A DNA stretch of 61,226 bases from Acidimicrobiia bacterium (GCA_009841105.1 VXMM01000025.1:1-61226), one strand, 5' to 3'; positions 15,095 to 24,114 are shown, counted from the stretch's first letter. Numbers and translations are program-made. Notes: generated from the sequence alone by a model not told the origin.

Positions 15095-17126
15095 CGGCAA
15101 CCCCCAGTGTTATCACGAGTTCGCCATGCTCCCCCACGACCAGATGATCGCCCGGATGGATGACGGTGGTCGCGGTGTGCTCGACTATCACCGCCGGTCC
15201 GGCGATCTCGTCATCACAGCAAAGGTCTTCCCTCCTGTACACCCTGGCAGGGACCCGGTCGGCCCCCCCGGGGTCAAGAACGGGCCGGGTTGCGAACGGC
15301 TCGGGTAGCCCGGCCGTCCGGCGGCGAAGTGCCGGCAGCCTGGGTTGATCGACCGTCCCGGTGGCGCTCAGACGCAGCGTCGTGACCTCGACCGGATCGG
15401 TCATCGTATGGCCGTACTGTCGATGGTGGAGTTCGGCGAACCGCTGCCCCAGATCTGCGATCGGGTTGTCTGTCCCGGGTGGGAGAGTGATCGACACCGG
15501 ATGTTGCTGGCCGGTGTACCTGAGATCGATCGAGCGCGCCAGCACCTGCCTCTCGACAGGAAAGCCCTCCGAGCGCAGCACCTCTTCGGCGCGGGCCGAC
15601 ATCTCGGCGTAGGAGCCTTCCAGCCGACCGGCGTCGAGAGACTCCAGCGGCATCACGGCGGTCTTTGCGAAATCGTGCTGGACGTCCGCCATCAGCATCC
15701 CCAGCGCGGAGAAGGCGCCTTGGCCCGGCGGGATGATGACAGTACCCATACCCAGCTCGCGGGCCACGTCGACCGCCACTATCCCACCGGCGCCGCCGAA
15801 CGCAAGGAGCGCGAAGTCCTTCGGGTCGCGGCCCAACTCGATGGTGATCGAGCGCACCGCTCCCATTACCTTGACCGCCGAGATCCGTACCACGCCGAGG
15901 GCGAGTTCCTCCACTGTTATGCCCATGCGCTCGGCGAGCGGTTCCAATGCGCCGCGGGCCAGATCCTCGTCGAGGGTCAGGGTCCCTCCCAGTGGGGCCT
16001 CCTGGCCTAGGTAACCCACCACGAGAGCGGCGTCGGTGAAGGTGGCCTCGCTTCCACCGGATCCGTATGAGGCGGGCCCCGGGTCCGCGCCGGCGCTTTG
16101 CGGCCCGACCTGTAGTCCCCCCGCTTCGTCGGTCCAGGAGATCGAGCCGCCGCCGGCCCCTATCGTGTGGATGTAGAGCGACGTGATGTTGATGGGCAGG
16201 CTCTCGAACTCGGCGCCCTGGTGCATGACGGGTTGCCCTTCGATGATGAGCGAGGCGTCCAGGCTGGTACCCCCCATGTCGATCGTGACGAGGTTGGGTT
16301 CTCCGATCATCCGGGCGAAACCCGCCGCCCCGATGACGCCTCCCGCCGGTCCCGACAGGATCAGGTTCACAGGGCTCTCCCGGGCGGAGGAGGCGGTCAT
16401 TGCCCCGCCGCCGGACCGCATCATCAGGAACCGACCCTCGAAACCTCCTGCCTCCAGTTCTGCGCCCAGGTCGTACAGGTAGGTCCGCACGATGGGTTTG
16501 ATGTACGCGTCGAGGACGGCCGTGCTGGTCCGCTCGTACTCCCGGTACTCGCGTGAGAGATCCGACGAGATCGACACCTCCACCTCGGGGGCGACCTCTG
16601 CCAGAACCTCCCGCATCGCCGCTTCATGGGCAGTGTTGACGTACGAGTGCAGGAAGGCCACGGCCACCGCCTCGTAGCCTCCGTCCCTTATCAGTGCGGC
16701 GACCCGGCGAGCATCGGCTTCGTCGAATTCGGTGTGGACGGAGCCGTCGAACATGAGGCGCTCCGTCACCTCGAAGGTGTCGCATCGTTCCACCAGGCGG
16801 GGAGGGTTCCGGTAGAGGATGTCGTAGTTCCCGTCCCGGGAGGTCCGTCCCAGCAGGTAAACGTCCCGAAACCCCGCAGTGGCCACTACGGCCGTCCGGG
16901 CGCCGGAGCGGGTCAGGAGCGCGTTGAGGGCGAGGGTGGTGCCGTGGGTGAACAGGGATGTGCGGTCAAGGGCTGCGTCGACCCGTGCGATGGAGTCGAT
17001 GACCCCCTGGCTCGGGTCGTCCGGCGTGGTGGGTACCTTCTCGAACCGGATCTCTCCGCTGTCGTCGAGACTCACCACGTCAGTGAACGTACCTCCTACG
17101 TCGATAGCCAAGCGGTTGGTGCTCAC
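15087..17126 (-). CDS. hyuA: hydantoinase A / acetone carboxylase beta-type ATPase subunit
   Basis: 679 residues with an actin-like ATPase fold. The first phosphate loop is LAIDVGGTFTDVV at residues 6-18, the second DMGGTSLDASL in the middle, and FGGAGG near residue 470. This subunit binds ATP and phosphorylates the substrate for its HyuB partner. The GTG start shares bases with a 32-codon frame upstream (GTGA), and the stop overlaps hyuB, so the order amidohydrolase, small frame, hyuA, hyuB is one operon. Full-length and without visible defects. Confidence 0.92.
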   Translation of the reverse strand: MSTNRLAIDVGGTFTDVVSLDDSGEIRFEKVPTTPDDPSQGVIDSIARVDAALDRTSLFTHGTTLALNALLTRSGARTAVVATAGFRDVYLLGRTSRDGNYDILYRNPPRLVERCDTFEVTERLMFDGSVHTEFDEADARRVAALIRDGGYEAVAVAFLHSYVNTAHEAAMREVLAEVAPEVEVSISSDLSREYREYERTSTAVLDAYIKPIVRTYLYDLGAELEAGGFEGRFLMMRSGGGAMTASSARESPVNLILSGPAGGVIGAAGFARMIGEPNLVTIDMGGTSLDASLIIEGQPVMHQGAEFESLPINITSLYIHTIGAGGGSISWTDEAGGLQVGPQSAGADPGPASYGSGGSEATFTDAALVVGYLGQEAPLGGTLTLDEDLARGALEPLAERMGITVEELALGVVRISAVKVMGAVRSITIELGRDPKDFALLAFGGAGGIVAVDVARELGMGTVIIPPGQGAFSALGMLMADVQHDFAKTAVMPLESLDAGRLEGSYAEMSARAEEVLRSEGFPVERQVLARSIDLRYTGQQHPVSITLPPGTDNPIADLGQRFAELHHRQYGHTMTDPVEVTTLRLSATGTVDQPRLPALRRRTAGLPEPFATRPVLDPGGADRVPARVYRREDLCCDDEIAGPAVIVEHTATTVIHPGDHLVVGEHGELVITLGVADD

Positions 17127-17221
17127 CGGCCCTCCTCGCTGCGGTCGGCCCTGTCGCCAGGGGAGGTAGCCAGGCGAGGGGTCCGGAAGCGGGCTCCGCC
17201 GTCGATGAAGGTGCGGATCAT
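17123..17221 (-). CDS. 32-codon bridging reading frame
   Basis: ATG at 17221 overlaps the amidohydrolase stop as ATGA, and the TGA at 17123-17125 overlaps the hyuA GTG as GTGA. The peptide starts MIRTFIDGGARFRTP and ends DRADRSEEGR. No family is recognised and it may have no function as a protein, but the exact overlap at both ends could let ribosomes pass from one gene to the next without dissociating. Confidence 0.4.
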   Translation of the reverse strand: MIRTFIDGGARFRTPRLATSPGDRADRSEEGR

Positions 17222-18438
17222 CTGTCCACCACCTTTCCCGATCGGATGACTACCCGATCCGGTGACCAGAGCACGTCGGTCCGCTCGAAGGGGTTACCTC
17301 CCAGCACCACCAGGTCGGCGATGGCGCCCTCCCGGATCACCCCCAGGTCCGGTCGCCGCAGGATGGATGCGTTGACCGAGGTGGCCGAGCGGAGGACATC
17401 GCCAACCGTGTCCACCTCGCACCGGTTCCTGAACTCGAGCAGCTGTTCGTCCTCCAGGTCTCCGACCAGGTCGGTTCCGAGACCGATGCGTATTCCTGCC
17501 CGGCGGGCGATCTCGATCGAGGAGAGGCCCGCCTCGAGCACCTCGCGGTTCTTGCGCTCGGAGACCGGAGAGACGCCGAGGCCGGGCCCGCGCCGACCCA
17601 TGGCGTCGTATGCGATCAGGGTGGGGACCAGATAGGCGCCGCGTTCCACCATGAGCTCGGCTGTCTGCTGGTCGAGGAGGTTTCCGTGTTCGATGGTCCG
17701 TACGCCGTTGGTCACCGAGTGGGCGATCGCCTCGGGGGAGTAGGCGTGGGCGGCTACGTAGGAGTCCCGCCGGGATGCCTCGTCGCAGACGGCCCTCACC
17801 TCTTCCGCGGAGTACTGTCTGCTACGGAGTGGATCCGTGGGAGAGGCCACGCCCCCGGAGGTGAAGATCTTGATGGCGTGGGCGCCGGTCCGGAACCGTT
17901 CCCGGACTGCTCGCCGCAGGGCGTCGACACCATCGACGACCTCCCCGGCATGGTGCCCGAGGACCTCGATGGCGAGGTGACCGGGACGGGCATCACCATG
18001 CCCCCCGGTCTGGCTGAGTCCGGGACCGGTGAAGAAGTAGCGGGGGCCCTCGATGAGTCCATCCTCGACGGCCATGGGAAGGCCGATGTCACCCCCCGCC
18101 ACGTCCCGTACGGTGGTGAAGCCCCGGCGCAGGGCGGATTCGAGGCGGCGAGCGGCCTTGGTGGACACGTAGCTCGGGGGCAGGGTCTCTGTCTCCAGCA
18201 GGTCGACGCTCACCGTGTAGGCGTGGAAGTGGGCGTCGATCAGGCCGGGTGTCACGACACGACCGCGGGCGTCGAGCACCCGCGCCGCCTCCGGGGGCGG
18301 ACCCTCCAAGCCAACGATCCGCCCACCCTCGGTGTGGATCGGACACTCCACCGGCTCGGAGCCGACACCGTCGAACACGAGACTGTTGACGATCGACAGC
18401 AATTCGGTGTTCAGCTGTGCCTCACGCCCACTGGACAT
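17218..18438 (-). CDS. metal-dependent amidohydrolase (imidazolonepropionase/prolidase-like)
   Basis: About 406 residues of the amidohydrolase superfamily. Metal ligands are seen: His70 and His72 in GLIDAHFHAYTV, a carbamylated-Lys candidate in AIKIFTSGGV, His in VAAHAYSPEAI and TIEHGN, and Asp in GLGTDLVG. The C-terminus carries GVIREGAIADLVVLGGNPFE, the standard closing strand of this family. These enzymes hydrolyse cyclic or linear amides, or dipeptides such as Xaa-Pro. ATG 18438 is preceded by GGGAG at a good distance, which is why I prefer it to GTG 18453. It leads the hyuAB operon, so its product or substrate is probably shared with the hydantoinase. Confidence 0.88.
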   Translation of the reverse strand: MSSGREAQLNTELLSIVNSLVFDGVGSEPVECPIHTEGGRIVGLEGPPPEAARVLDARGRVVTPGLIDAHFHAYTVSVDLLETETLPPSYVSTKAARRLESALRRGFTTVRDVAGGDIGLPMAVEDGLIEGPRYFFTGPGLSQTGGHGDARPGHLAIEVLGHHAGEVVDGVDALRRAVRERFRTGAHAIKIFTSGGVASPTDPLRSRQYSAEEVRAVCDEASRRDSYVAAHAYSPEAIAHSVTNGVRTIEHGNLLDQQTAELMVERGAYLVPTLIAYDAMGRRGPGLGVSPVSERKNREVLEAGLSSIEIARRAGIRIGLGTDLVGDLEDEQLLEFRNRCEVDTVGDVLRSATSVNASILRRPDLGVIREGAIADLVVLGGNPFERTDVLWSPDRVVIRSGKVVDR

Positions 18439-18639
18439 CCGATCTGCTCCCACGAACGGGGAACCGCGGAGATCTCGCCAAGATCCCGGTTAGAGCCATG
18501 GCCAACTCGATTCCTTCCTGAGCCGGAGTCTGCATACGGTATCAGTGTGATGCTGAGAACCGGCCCATCGTGTCCAGCGAGCGGAGGCGGCGTCCCCTTC
18601 TGTAATGCGCCCGTTCGGTGTCTGGAGCGGTCGCCAGCG

Positions 18640-18830
18640 TCTCTTGCGAGGCGGTCGAGCAGTTGGTTGTAGCTCTGGGGTGGTCGGCTGAGGGCAGCGG
18701 CTTGTCGGGTGATGGTGTGTACGACTTTTTCGTCGTATGAGGTGTCAACGAGGTCATGAACGAAGTGGTCGGGGCTCTGGGCCTTGATGCCGAATATGCT
18801 CAGGACGCTGTCGGGGAAGTCCCGAAGGTT
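18640..18830 (-). pseudogene. PIN-domain toxin C-terminal remnant
   Basis: Leftward from 18830 a frame reads NLRDFPDSVLSIFGIKAQSP, then DHFVHDLVDTSYDEKVVHTI and later LSRPPQSYNQLLDRLARDAG. This matches the C-terminal half of PIN_3-type toxins, which have N-x-R-D-F-P, a helix ending in P-D-x-F, then a tail with S-x-x-x-L-L-x-x-L. A TAA (18833-18831) cuts the frame immediately upstream and the N-terminal catalytic half is missing. No antitoxin gene is seen. Confidence 0.6.
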
Positions 18831-18888
18831 TTAGGCTCGGCGCTCCTCAGTCTGCATGCATGCGGGACCGGGCAGGAGGAAGGCAACT

Positions 18889-20130
18889 TTGGAACCGAGC
18901 GCCCTAGGCCCTTCGTACGCCAGGTTGTGGACCGCCTACGTGATCTCGAGCCTCGGCAATGGGTTATTGCTCGCGGCGCTGCCATTGCTTGCCACCTCCA
19001 TCACCCGGAATCCGCTCGCGATCGCCGGCCTCACGGCGGCGGCCGGGCTTCCCTGGCTCCTGGTCGGCCCGCTGTCGGGAGCGATCGCGGACCGGGTCGA
19101 CAGGCGCCGGGCAATGGCCGTGGCCGAGTTCTGTCGGGCCGCGGTTGTTGGCCTGGCGGCTCTCTTCGTGCTAGGGGGCGGCGAGTCGTTGCTGTTCCTG
19201 TACCTGGTGCTGATCATGATCGGAATCGGGGAGACCATCTACGATCCCATCGGGCTTGTCATGGTGCCCTCCCTGGTCGGGCCTTCCCAGCTGGACAGGG
19301 CCAACAGCCTGCTCTACGGAAGCCAGACCCTGGTTCAGCGCTTTGTGGGGCCACCGCTGGGGGGATGGCTGTTCGCGCTGGCCGTCTGGGCGCCTTTGGG
19401 AATAGACGCTTTGAGCTTTCTGGTATCGGCTCTGGTGGTGCTGACGCTCCCGAAAACGCCCTCCCGTCCCGACCCGGAGTGGACGATCGGCGGGTTTTCG
19501 GACGACGTCATGGAAGGCCTGCGGTGGGTGTGGCGCGACCGGGCGCTGCGCGCTCTGATGCTGGGCGACGGGGCCCTGCACTTCACGGGTGCTGCCGCTA
19601 CGTCGGTCCTGGTACTGGTCGCCCAGGATCGTTTTGAACTGGGCGCGCTCGGCTTCGGGCTCACCCTCGGCGCATTGGCCGGTGGGCACATTCTCGGTTC
19701 CGCCCTCGCTCCTGCCATCGTCAAGCGGTTTCAGCGGGCGAAGGTCTGCGTGGCATCCGTAGCCGCGGCCGGCGGCGGATTCCTGCTGGTGGCGGTGTCG
19801 GATGTCGCTCTGCTAGGTGGGTTGGGCTTGGCCGTGGTGGGGTTCGCGGGTTGCCAGCTCGACATCGTGTCGGTCACCTACCGGCAGGCCGCGGTACCGG
19901 ACCGTATCCGCGGCCGGGTGATGGCGGGAGTCCTTTTTGTGTGCCACGGATCGGTCCCGCTTGGCGCGATATTCGGAGGACTGGTGGCGACAGTGGTAGA
20001 CGTCCGCTACACCTACGTGGCCGCGGCTCTGGTGGCAGCAGCGGTCGCGCCCTATCTACGGCGCGCGTTGAAGGACACCGAACTCGATCCGGGAAGTGCC
20101 GGCCTGGCTTCGGGAGGATCGCACGGCTGA
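18889..20130 (+). CDS. MFS permease, enterobactin-exporter-like
   Basis: About 413 residues with twelve hydrophobic segments. The loop between spans 2 and 3 reads GAIADRVDRRRAMAVAE, the MFS signature of the EntS/DHA3 group, and the second half repeats it near PDRIRGRVMAGVLF. Proteins of this group export siderophores, macrolides or other amphiphiles, driven by protons. The start is TTG 18889, because AGGAGGAAGG (18874-18883) lies six bases before it; a longer ATG at 18856 has no such site. The gene stands between a toxin remnant and an ABC-exporter remnant, with no partner, so the substrate is open. Confidence 0.85.
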   Translation: MEPSALGPSYARLWTAYVISSLGNGLLLAALPLLATSITRNPLAIAGLTAAAGLPWLLVGPLSGAIADRVDRRRAMAVAEFCRAAVVGLAALFVLGGGESLLFLYLVLIMIGIGETIYDPIGLVMVPSLVGPSQLDRANSLLYGSQTLVQRFVGPPLGGWLFALAVWAPLGIDALSFLVSALVVLTLPKTPSRPDPEWTIGGFSDDVMEGLRWVWRDRALRALMLGDGALHFTGAAATSVLVLVAQDRFELGALGFGLTLGALAGGHILGSALAPAIVKRFQRAKVCVASVAAAGGGFLLVAVSDVALLGGLGLAVVGFAGCQLDIVSVTYRQAAVPDRIRGRVMAGVLFVCHGSVPLGAIFGGLVATVVDVRYTYVAAALVAAAVAPYLRRALKDTELDPGSAGLASGGSHG

Positions 20131-20316
20131 CGGCCACCACGGATCCAGTCGGCGGATCAGATACTCGGCGTGGAATCCGGCCACATCGTCCAGAGCGGCG
20201 CTCACCGCGAGCTGATCCAGCAACCGGGAGGCTCGTACTACCACCTCTGGCAGGACCGCAAGCGCGCTCTCGGGTGGCGCATAGGCGAGACTGCCAGGAC
20301 CGGGCAGGCTGTCTGA
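20131..20316 (+). pseudogene. ABC exporter C-terminal remnant
   Basis: Immediately after the MFS stop a frame reads IQSADQILGVESGHIVQSGA, HRELIQQPGGSYYHLWQ and then DRKRALGWRIG, ending at TGA 20314-20316. This is the end of a type I ABC exporter: the D-loop-to-H-loop strand 'ADxILVLExGxIVExGxHxEL' and the last helix. Walker motifs, H-loop and membrane part are gone, so only the tail of a deleted gene remains. Confidence 0.65.
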
Positions 20317-20371
20317 TCATAGGGAGAGGAGCGATCCGATCCCGCGACGTGGGACTCGGTGGGCGGCGGAC

Positions 20372-21166
20372 TTATGGCACAGGCCCGGGTTCGGGGAACT
20401 CGTTGACCGCGAACACGCTGTTGACGATCTGGAGGTCGGCGTTCGGGCAGTGGGGGAGCCACGTCCGGCGCCAATCGGCTTCCGGGATGTGGTAGAGAAC
20501 CTCGCCACCGGCAACGATTTCCGCCTCTAGCTCGTACCGGCTGTGGCGGCTGATCTGCACGCCTTCGTACGGCAGTGAAAACTCGATCGGGAACCTGTCG
20601 ATGTCGCCGCGAGCCGTCTCCGTGACCACCAGCCGTGCTTCGGGATCGGTGACGTCGATCAGCCGGACGTGGAGCACGGCCTCGCGGGGCAGGTCTTCCG
20701 CGGCCATCTCAACGTGAATCTGTCCGGGCAGGGGCTCGACGCAGGTGTCGAAGGGGTTGGTGGACACGACCATGACATCGGAGTTGGGGGCAGCGCCACG
20801 GGTGAGCACCGGGTGGACCGTGTCGTTGACGTACAGCAGGTCATCGCCGTGCCTGACATCGGCGCTCAGTGAGTACTCGTTTCCGCTGACGACCCGGTCG
20901 CGGTCGTACTCGATGCGGAAGCTGACCGGGAGGCGGCCGGCGTTCTCGATCACGTCGAGCCCCAGTTCCACGGAGGGGGCATCGGCCAGCGTGGTGTCCA
21001 GCAGCCGGACCGAGACGACCGCGCCCTCGGGCAAATCGACCTCTCGAGCGAAGCGCACCTCGCCGGAGACAGATCCGGCGGACCCTGGCGGCGCGCAGGC
21101 GGCAGTCGCTGCAAGAGCCGTGGCCATTACCGCGATCGTGAACGGACGCGCCCAACGATGCGTCAC
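20372..21166 (-). CDS. exported protein with two YbaY-like domains
   Basis: 264 residues from GTG 21166, which has AAGGAG eight bases upstream. A signal sequence ends near ALAATAACAPPGSAG; the Cys could be lipidated, although Thr at -3 is a poor lipobox. Two copies of a beta-sandwich follow (about 30-130 and 140-250); each has V-x-V-R-L-x-D-x-T (VVSVRLLDTTLAD and VLHVRLIDVTDPE) and a P-x-x-F-x-I/L-x-Y strand (LPVSFRIEYD, FPIEFSLPYE). This is the YbaY/YscW lipoprotein fold, usually present once. The function is not known; such proteins act in the envelope. It lies alone, convergent with the ABC remnant. Confidence 0.7.
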   Translation of the reverse strand: MTHRWARPFTIAVMATALAATAACAPPGSAGSVSGEVRFAREVDLPEGAVVSVRLLDTTLADAPSVELGLDVIENAGRLPVSFRIEYDRDRVVSGNEYSLSADVRHGDDLLYVNDTVHPVLTRGAAPNSDVMVVSTNPFDTCVEPLPGQIHVEMAAEDLPREAVLHVRLIDVTDPEARLVVTETARGDIDRFPIEFSLPYEGVQISRHSRYELEAEIVAGGEVLYHIPEADWRRTWLPHCPNADLQIVNSVFAVNEFPEPGPVP

Positions 21167-21314
21167 CGGATCACTCCTTCCCACTCCATTGCCTCTCCTG
21201 GGCCATGATCGTCGTTCCCATGCCCTGCGTCCAAGCACGATCGGCGTGGCGCCGGTCACGCCCGTGCGCGAGGAACCTTGCGAATCCGGTGTGGCAACTC
21301 TCCGCACGCGTGGG

Positions 21315-22217
21315 TCAACCGATGAGGTACCGGCTCGCCAGCGAGTCGGTTACCACCGCGCCGAAGAGCAGGGCCAGGTACAGGATCGAGAACAGGTACA
21401 AGGCCCTGGCGCCCTCGGTGCCCTCATTGCTCACCAGCCGGACCGCCCGGACGATAAACCCCGCCCCCAGTGCGACGGCGCCGACCAGGTAGATCCAACC
21501 GACGGCGCCTGTCGCGACGAACGTGGTCGAGAACACCACGAGCACCACCGCGTAGACCAGGATCTGGCGCTTGGTCGCAGCGAGCGTGGCGACCACCGGC
21601 AGCATCGGGATCCCGGCCCGGGCGTAGTCGTCCTTGATCAGGAGTGCCAGGGCCCAGAAGTGCGGAGGTGTCCACAGGAAGATGATGGCGAACAGGTAGA
21701 CGGCCGGAAGCTCGACCGTCCCGGTTACAGCCGCCCAACCGACCAGGGGTGGGACCGCGCCGGCGGCGCCTCCGATGACGATATTCTGGGGCGTGGTCCG
21801 CTTGAGGCCCTTGGTGTACACGAACAGGTAGATGAGGGTCCCGGCCACGGCGAGCAGGCCGCTCAGGACGTTCACGAAGGCGGCCAGGATTACGAAGGCG
21901 GCCAGGTTGAGGAGGACTCCGAAACCGTATGCCTGGCGTTTGGAGATCCTCCCGCCGGCTACGGGCCGGGTACGGGTGCGGGCCATCCGCTGGTCTATGT
22001 CGCGTTCGGCGCCGTGATTGAGCGCGTTAGCGCCACCGGCGGCCAGGTAGCCGGAGACGACGACCAAGGCGATCACCAGCGGATCCGGCCGGCCCTCGGC
22101 AGCCAGGAACATGCTCCCCACCGCCGTGATCAGCAGAAGGAAGATGATCCGAGGCTTGGTGAGCGCGACGTAGTCGCTCAGCACCCTCGATGTGCGAGCG
22201 CCTGCAGGGAGCGTCAA
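21315..22217 (-). CDS. ctaB: protoheme IX farnesyltransferase (heme O synthase)
   Basis: 300 residues of the UbiA prenyltransferase family with about eight membrane helices. The active-site motif NALNHGAERDIDQRMARTRT has the N-x6-D-x3-D arrangement that binds the Mg-farnesyl diphosphate, and the second aspartate-rich loop lies near LLIKDDYARAGIPMLPV. It adds a farnesyl group to heme B to give heme O for cytochrome oxidases. TTG 22217 overlaps the ctaA stop as TTGA, giving translational coupling. ctaA and ctaB together supply heme A, so the cell likely has an aa3-type oxidase, although no oxidase subunits are in the window. Confidence 0.93.
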   Translation of the reverse strand: MTLPAGARTSRVLSDYVALTKPRIIFLLLITAVGSMFLAAEGRPDPLVIALVVVSGYLAAGGANALNHGAERDIDQRMARTRTRPVAGGRISKRQAYGFGVLLNLAAFVILAAFVNVLSGLLAVAGTLIYLFVYTKGLKRTTPQNIVIGGAAGAVPPLVGWAAVTGTVELPAVYLFAIIFLWTPPHFWALALLIKDDYARAGIPMLPVVATLAATKRQILVYAVVLVVFSTTFVATGAVGWIYLVGAVALGAGFIVRAVRLVSNEGTEGARALYLFSILYLALLFGAVVTDSLASRYLIG

Positions 22218-23170
22218 CGGCGCCCCGGATATCGGGGCCTCACGCGGAAGGTACCGGGATCGAACTGGACCGCGATCATCAACACCATCGACACCCAGGA
22301 CATCGTGGCGAAGACCAGGTGCAGGGACGCGATGAAAGGGGTCGATCCCATCCATGCCGTCAGTGCCCCCACCCCGATCTCGATCACGAGGAACCCGGCC
22401 GTGAGCGCCGCCAGCCAACGTAGCTGTCCCCGTGCCGCGCCCTGTCTCCAAGCCACGAAGCAGGTACGTAGCACGAGCACGGCCACGATCGCCACCATGT
22501 ATCGATGGGTCATGTTGATGACGAACGGCGTGCCTCCGGGGAGTTGGTTGCCGATGCAGAGCGGCCAGCTCGGACAGGCGGCCCCGTAGTTCATCCCCAC
22601 CATGTAGGAGCCGAAGAGGATGGTTACCAGCAGACCGCTCAAGCCGGCCCACGCCATGCTCCGGTCCCGCGTGGAGATGCTGGTATCGCGGCTCTGTGGA
22701 CCATCGGACCGATCATCGGGCGGACCGGCCAGCCAGGCGACGGCGAGGCCGGCCACGGTCAGCTCGGCCAGTCCCAGGTGGATCAGGCGCGTCCACCAGG
22801 AGAGCTCGCTCAGGACGGTGAGGCCACCGAGGATCGCCGCCGCCACCACCAGCACCGTGCTCGCGGCCGTGGCGAGGATGGCGGGTTTCGATGCCCGCAG
22901 GTGCCGCCAGGCCAGCACGAGCGAAGCCACCACCAATAGCCCCACGGCCGTCGCCGCCAGGCGGTGGGTGAACTCGAGCCAGATGTGGTAGTCGAGGGGT
23001 GGGATGATCTGCCCGTGGCAGAGCGGCCAATCCGGGCATGCATCTCCGGAACCGGTCACGCGGACGACCCCTCCCAGAGCGACCTGAGCGATGGCCGCCG
23101 CCAGGCTTGCCAGCGTCACCGCTCTGTATCTGGCACGGCCCGATCGTGTGCCCGCGGCGACTTGTGACAT
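22214..23170 (-). CDS. ctaA: heme A synthase
   Basis: 318 residues with eight membrane helices in two four-helix halves. The four histidines expected for the heme sites are visible in FTHRLAA, IHLGLAE, NMTHRYM and SLHLVFA. Both extracellular loops have a Cys pair, ACPDWPLCHG and ACPSWPLCIG, as in Bacillus CtaA. It oxidises the heme O methyl group to a formyl group. ATG 23170 has GGAG about ten bases upstream; a longer in-frame ATG at 23215 lacks one. It is co-transcribed with ctaB and diverges from the TlpA-like gene. Confidence 0.93.
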   Translation of the reverse strand: MSQVAAGTRSGRARYRAVTLASLAAAIAQVALGGVVRVTGSGDACPDWPLCHGQIIPPLDYHIWLEFTHRLAATAVGLLVVASLVLAWRHLRASKPAILATAASTVLVVAAAILGGLTVLSELSWWTRLIHLGLAELTVAGLAVAWLAGPPDDRSDGPQSRDTSISTRDRSMAWAGLSGLLVTILFGSYMVGMNYGAACPSWPLCIGNQLPGGTPFVINMTHRYMVAIVAVLVLRTCFVAWRQGAARGQLRWLAALTAGFLVIEIGVGALTAWMGSTPFIASLHLVFATMSWVSMVLMIAVQFDPGTFRVRPRYPGRR

Positions 23171-23421
23171 AGCTGACCCGCTCCGTGATTCGAGTGAGGG
23201 ATTCCCTCTGCGCATCCTGAACCGCGGTTACAGAAAGCTCCCGGAAGCACCGGATCGGATCCCCTCCAATTCTAATCCGTCCCCGGTCATTGAGAGGTAG
23301 GCGAGGACATGGGGCCGAAGACGGCTTGGCGGTTCGGTCCGTTTCCGACACGGCACAGGCCACGCCCATCGTCCTCGCGCGTGAGCGGTTCAGGGGTCCC
23401 GGCCAATACACAGGGCTTCTA

Positions 23422-23427
23422 TATAGT
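23422..23427 (+). promoter_or_regulatory. -10 box in the ctaA-TlpA divergent region
   Basis: TATAGT preceded by TA gives an extended TATATAGT in the roughly 300-base divergent region 23171-23471. It would start transcripts near 23434, about 38 bases before the TlpA-like gene. The rest of this region shows no gene or clear -35 box. Confidence 0.35.
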
Positions 23428-23471
23428 GGCCGGATGGAAGCTCGCGCCATCACCCGACCTGATCGGCACCT

Positions 23472-23960
23472 GTGGTGAGCGCGCGATCGGCGTTTCCCGC
23501 CGCTCCCGAGTTGGCGGTTACCCGCTGGTTCAACACCGGGGCCAATCCGACCCTGGCCGACCTGCGGGGCGAGGTCGTGGTGATCGAGGCGTTCCAGATG
23601 CTCTGTCCCGGTTGTGTCTCCCACGGACTGCCCCAGGCCAAGCGCATCCAGCACGCCTTCGGCGACGACGTCACACTGCTCGGGCTCCACTGCGTGTTCG
23701 AGCATCACGAGGCCATGACGCCGGTCTCGCTCGAGGCTTTCCTCTACGAGTACCGCCTCACCTTCCCGGTCGGTGTCGATGCCCACGACCCCGGGTCGGC
23801 TCTACCCGTCACGATGGGCCGGTTCCAGTTGCGGGGGACCCCGAGCCTGGTCGCCATCGACCGGGCCGGACGAATCCGTCTCAACGCGTTCGGCCAGGTC
23901 GACGATCTCGTCGTCGGCGCCACTCTCGCCCGTCTCATCGACGAGCCCCGGGGCGGCTGA
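23472..23960 (+). CDS. TlpA/thioredoxin-like protein
   Basis: 162 residues with a thioredoxin fold. The redox motif is CPGC in FQMLCPGCVSHG (near residues 41-52), and the cis-Pro loop is in LRGTPSLVAIDRAG. Peroxiredoxin/TlpA-like proteins of this type pass electrons to or from cytochrome assembly factors or sense redox state. No signal sequence is clear, so it may be cytosolic. GTG 23472 and GTG 23475 are adjacent and either may start. Being divergent from ctaA suggests a joint link to cytochrome biogenesis, but this is an inference from position only. Confidence 0.75.
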   Translation: MVSARSAFPAAPELAVTRWFNTGANPTLADLRGEVVVIEAFQMLCPGCVSHGLPQAKRIQHAFGDDVTLLGLHCVFEHHEAMTPVSLEAFLYEYRLTFPVGVDAHDPGSALPVTMGRFQLRGTPSLVAIDRAGRIRLNAFGQVDDLVVGATLARLIDEPRGG

Positions 23961-24114
23961 AGGCGAGCCCGACATAGGGTGTCCCGCTCCGACGCCGCGG
24001 CCCGATCGGTAGCCGAAACAGACGACCGTCTCGGATCCGCCACCTTGCGGGTAGCGGCCACGTTTATCCGACGTGATGTTGGATGGTTCTTGCCGTAGCT
24101 TCTGTCAGGGCTAG

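Noticed and set aside
20745-22589. Long plus-strand open frame of over 600 codons
   Set aside because: It runs antisense through the YbaY-like, ctaB and ctaA genes; its composition (Arg/Gly/Asp-rich, no fold features) is that expected opposite GC-rich coding DNA.
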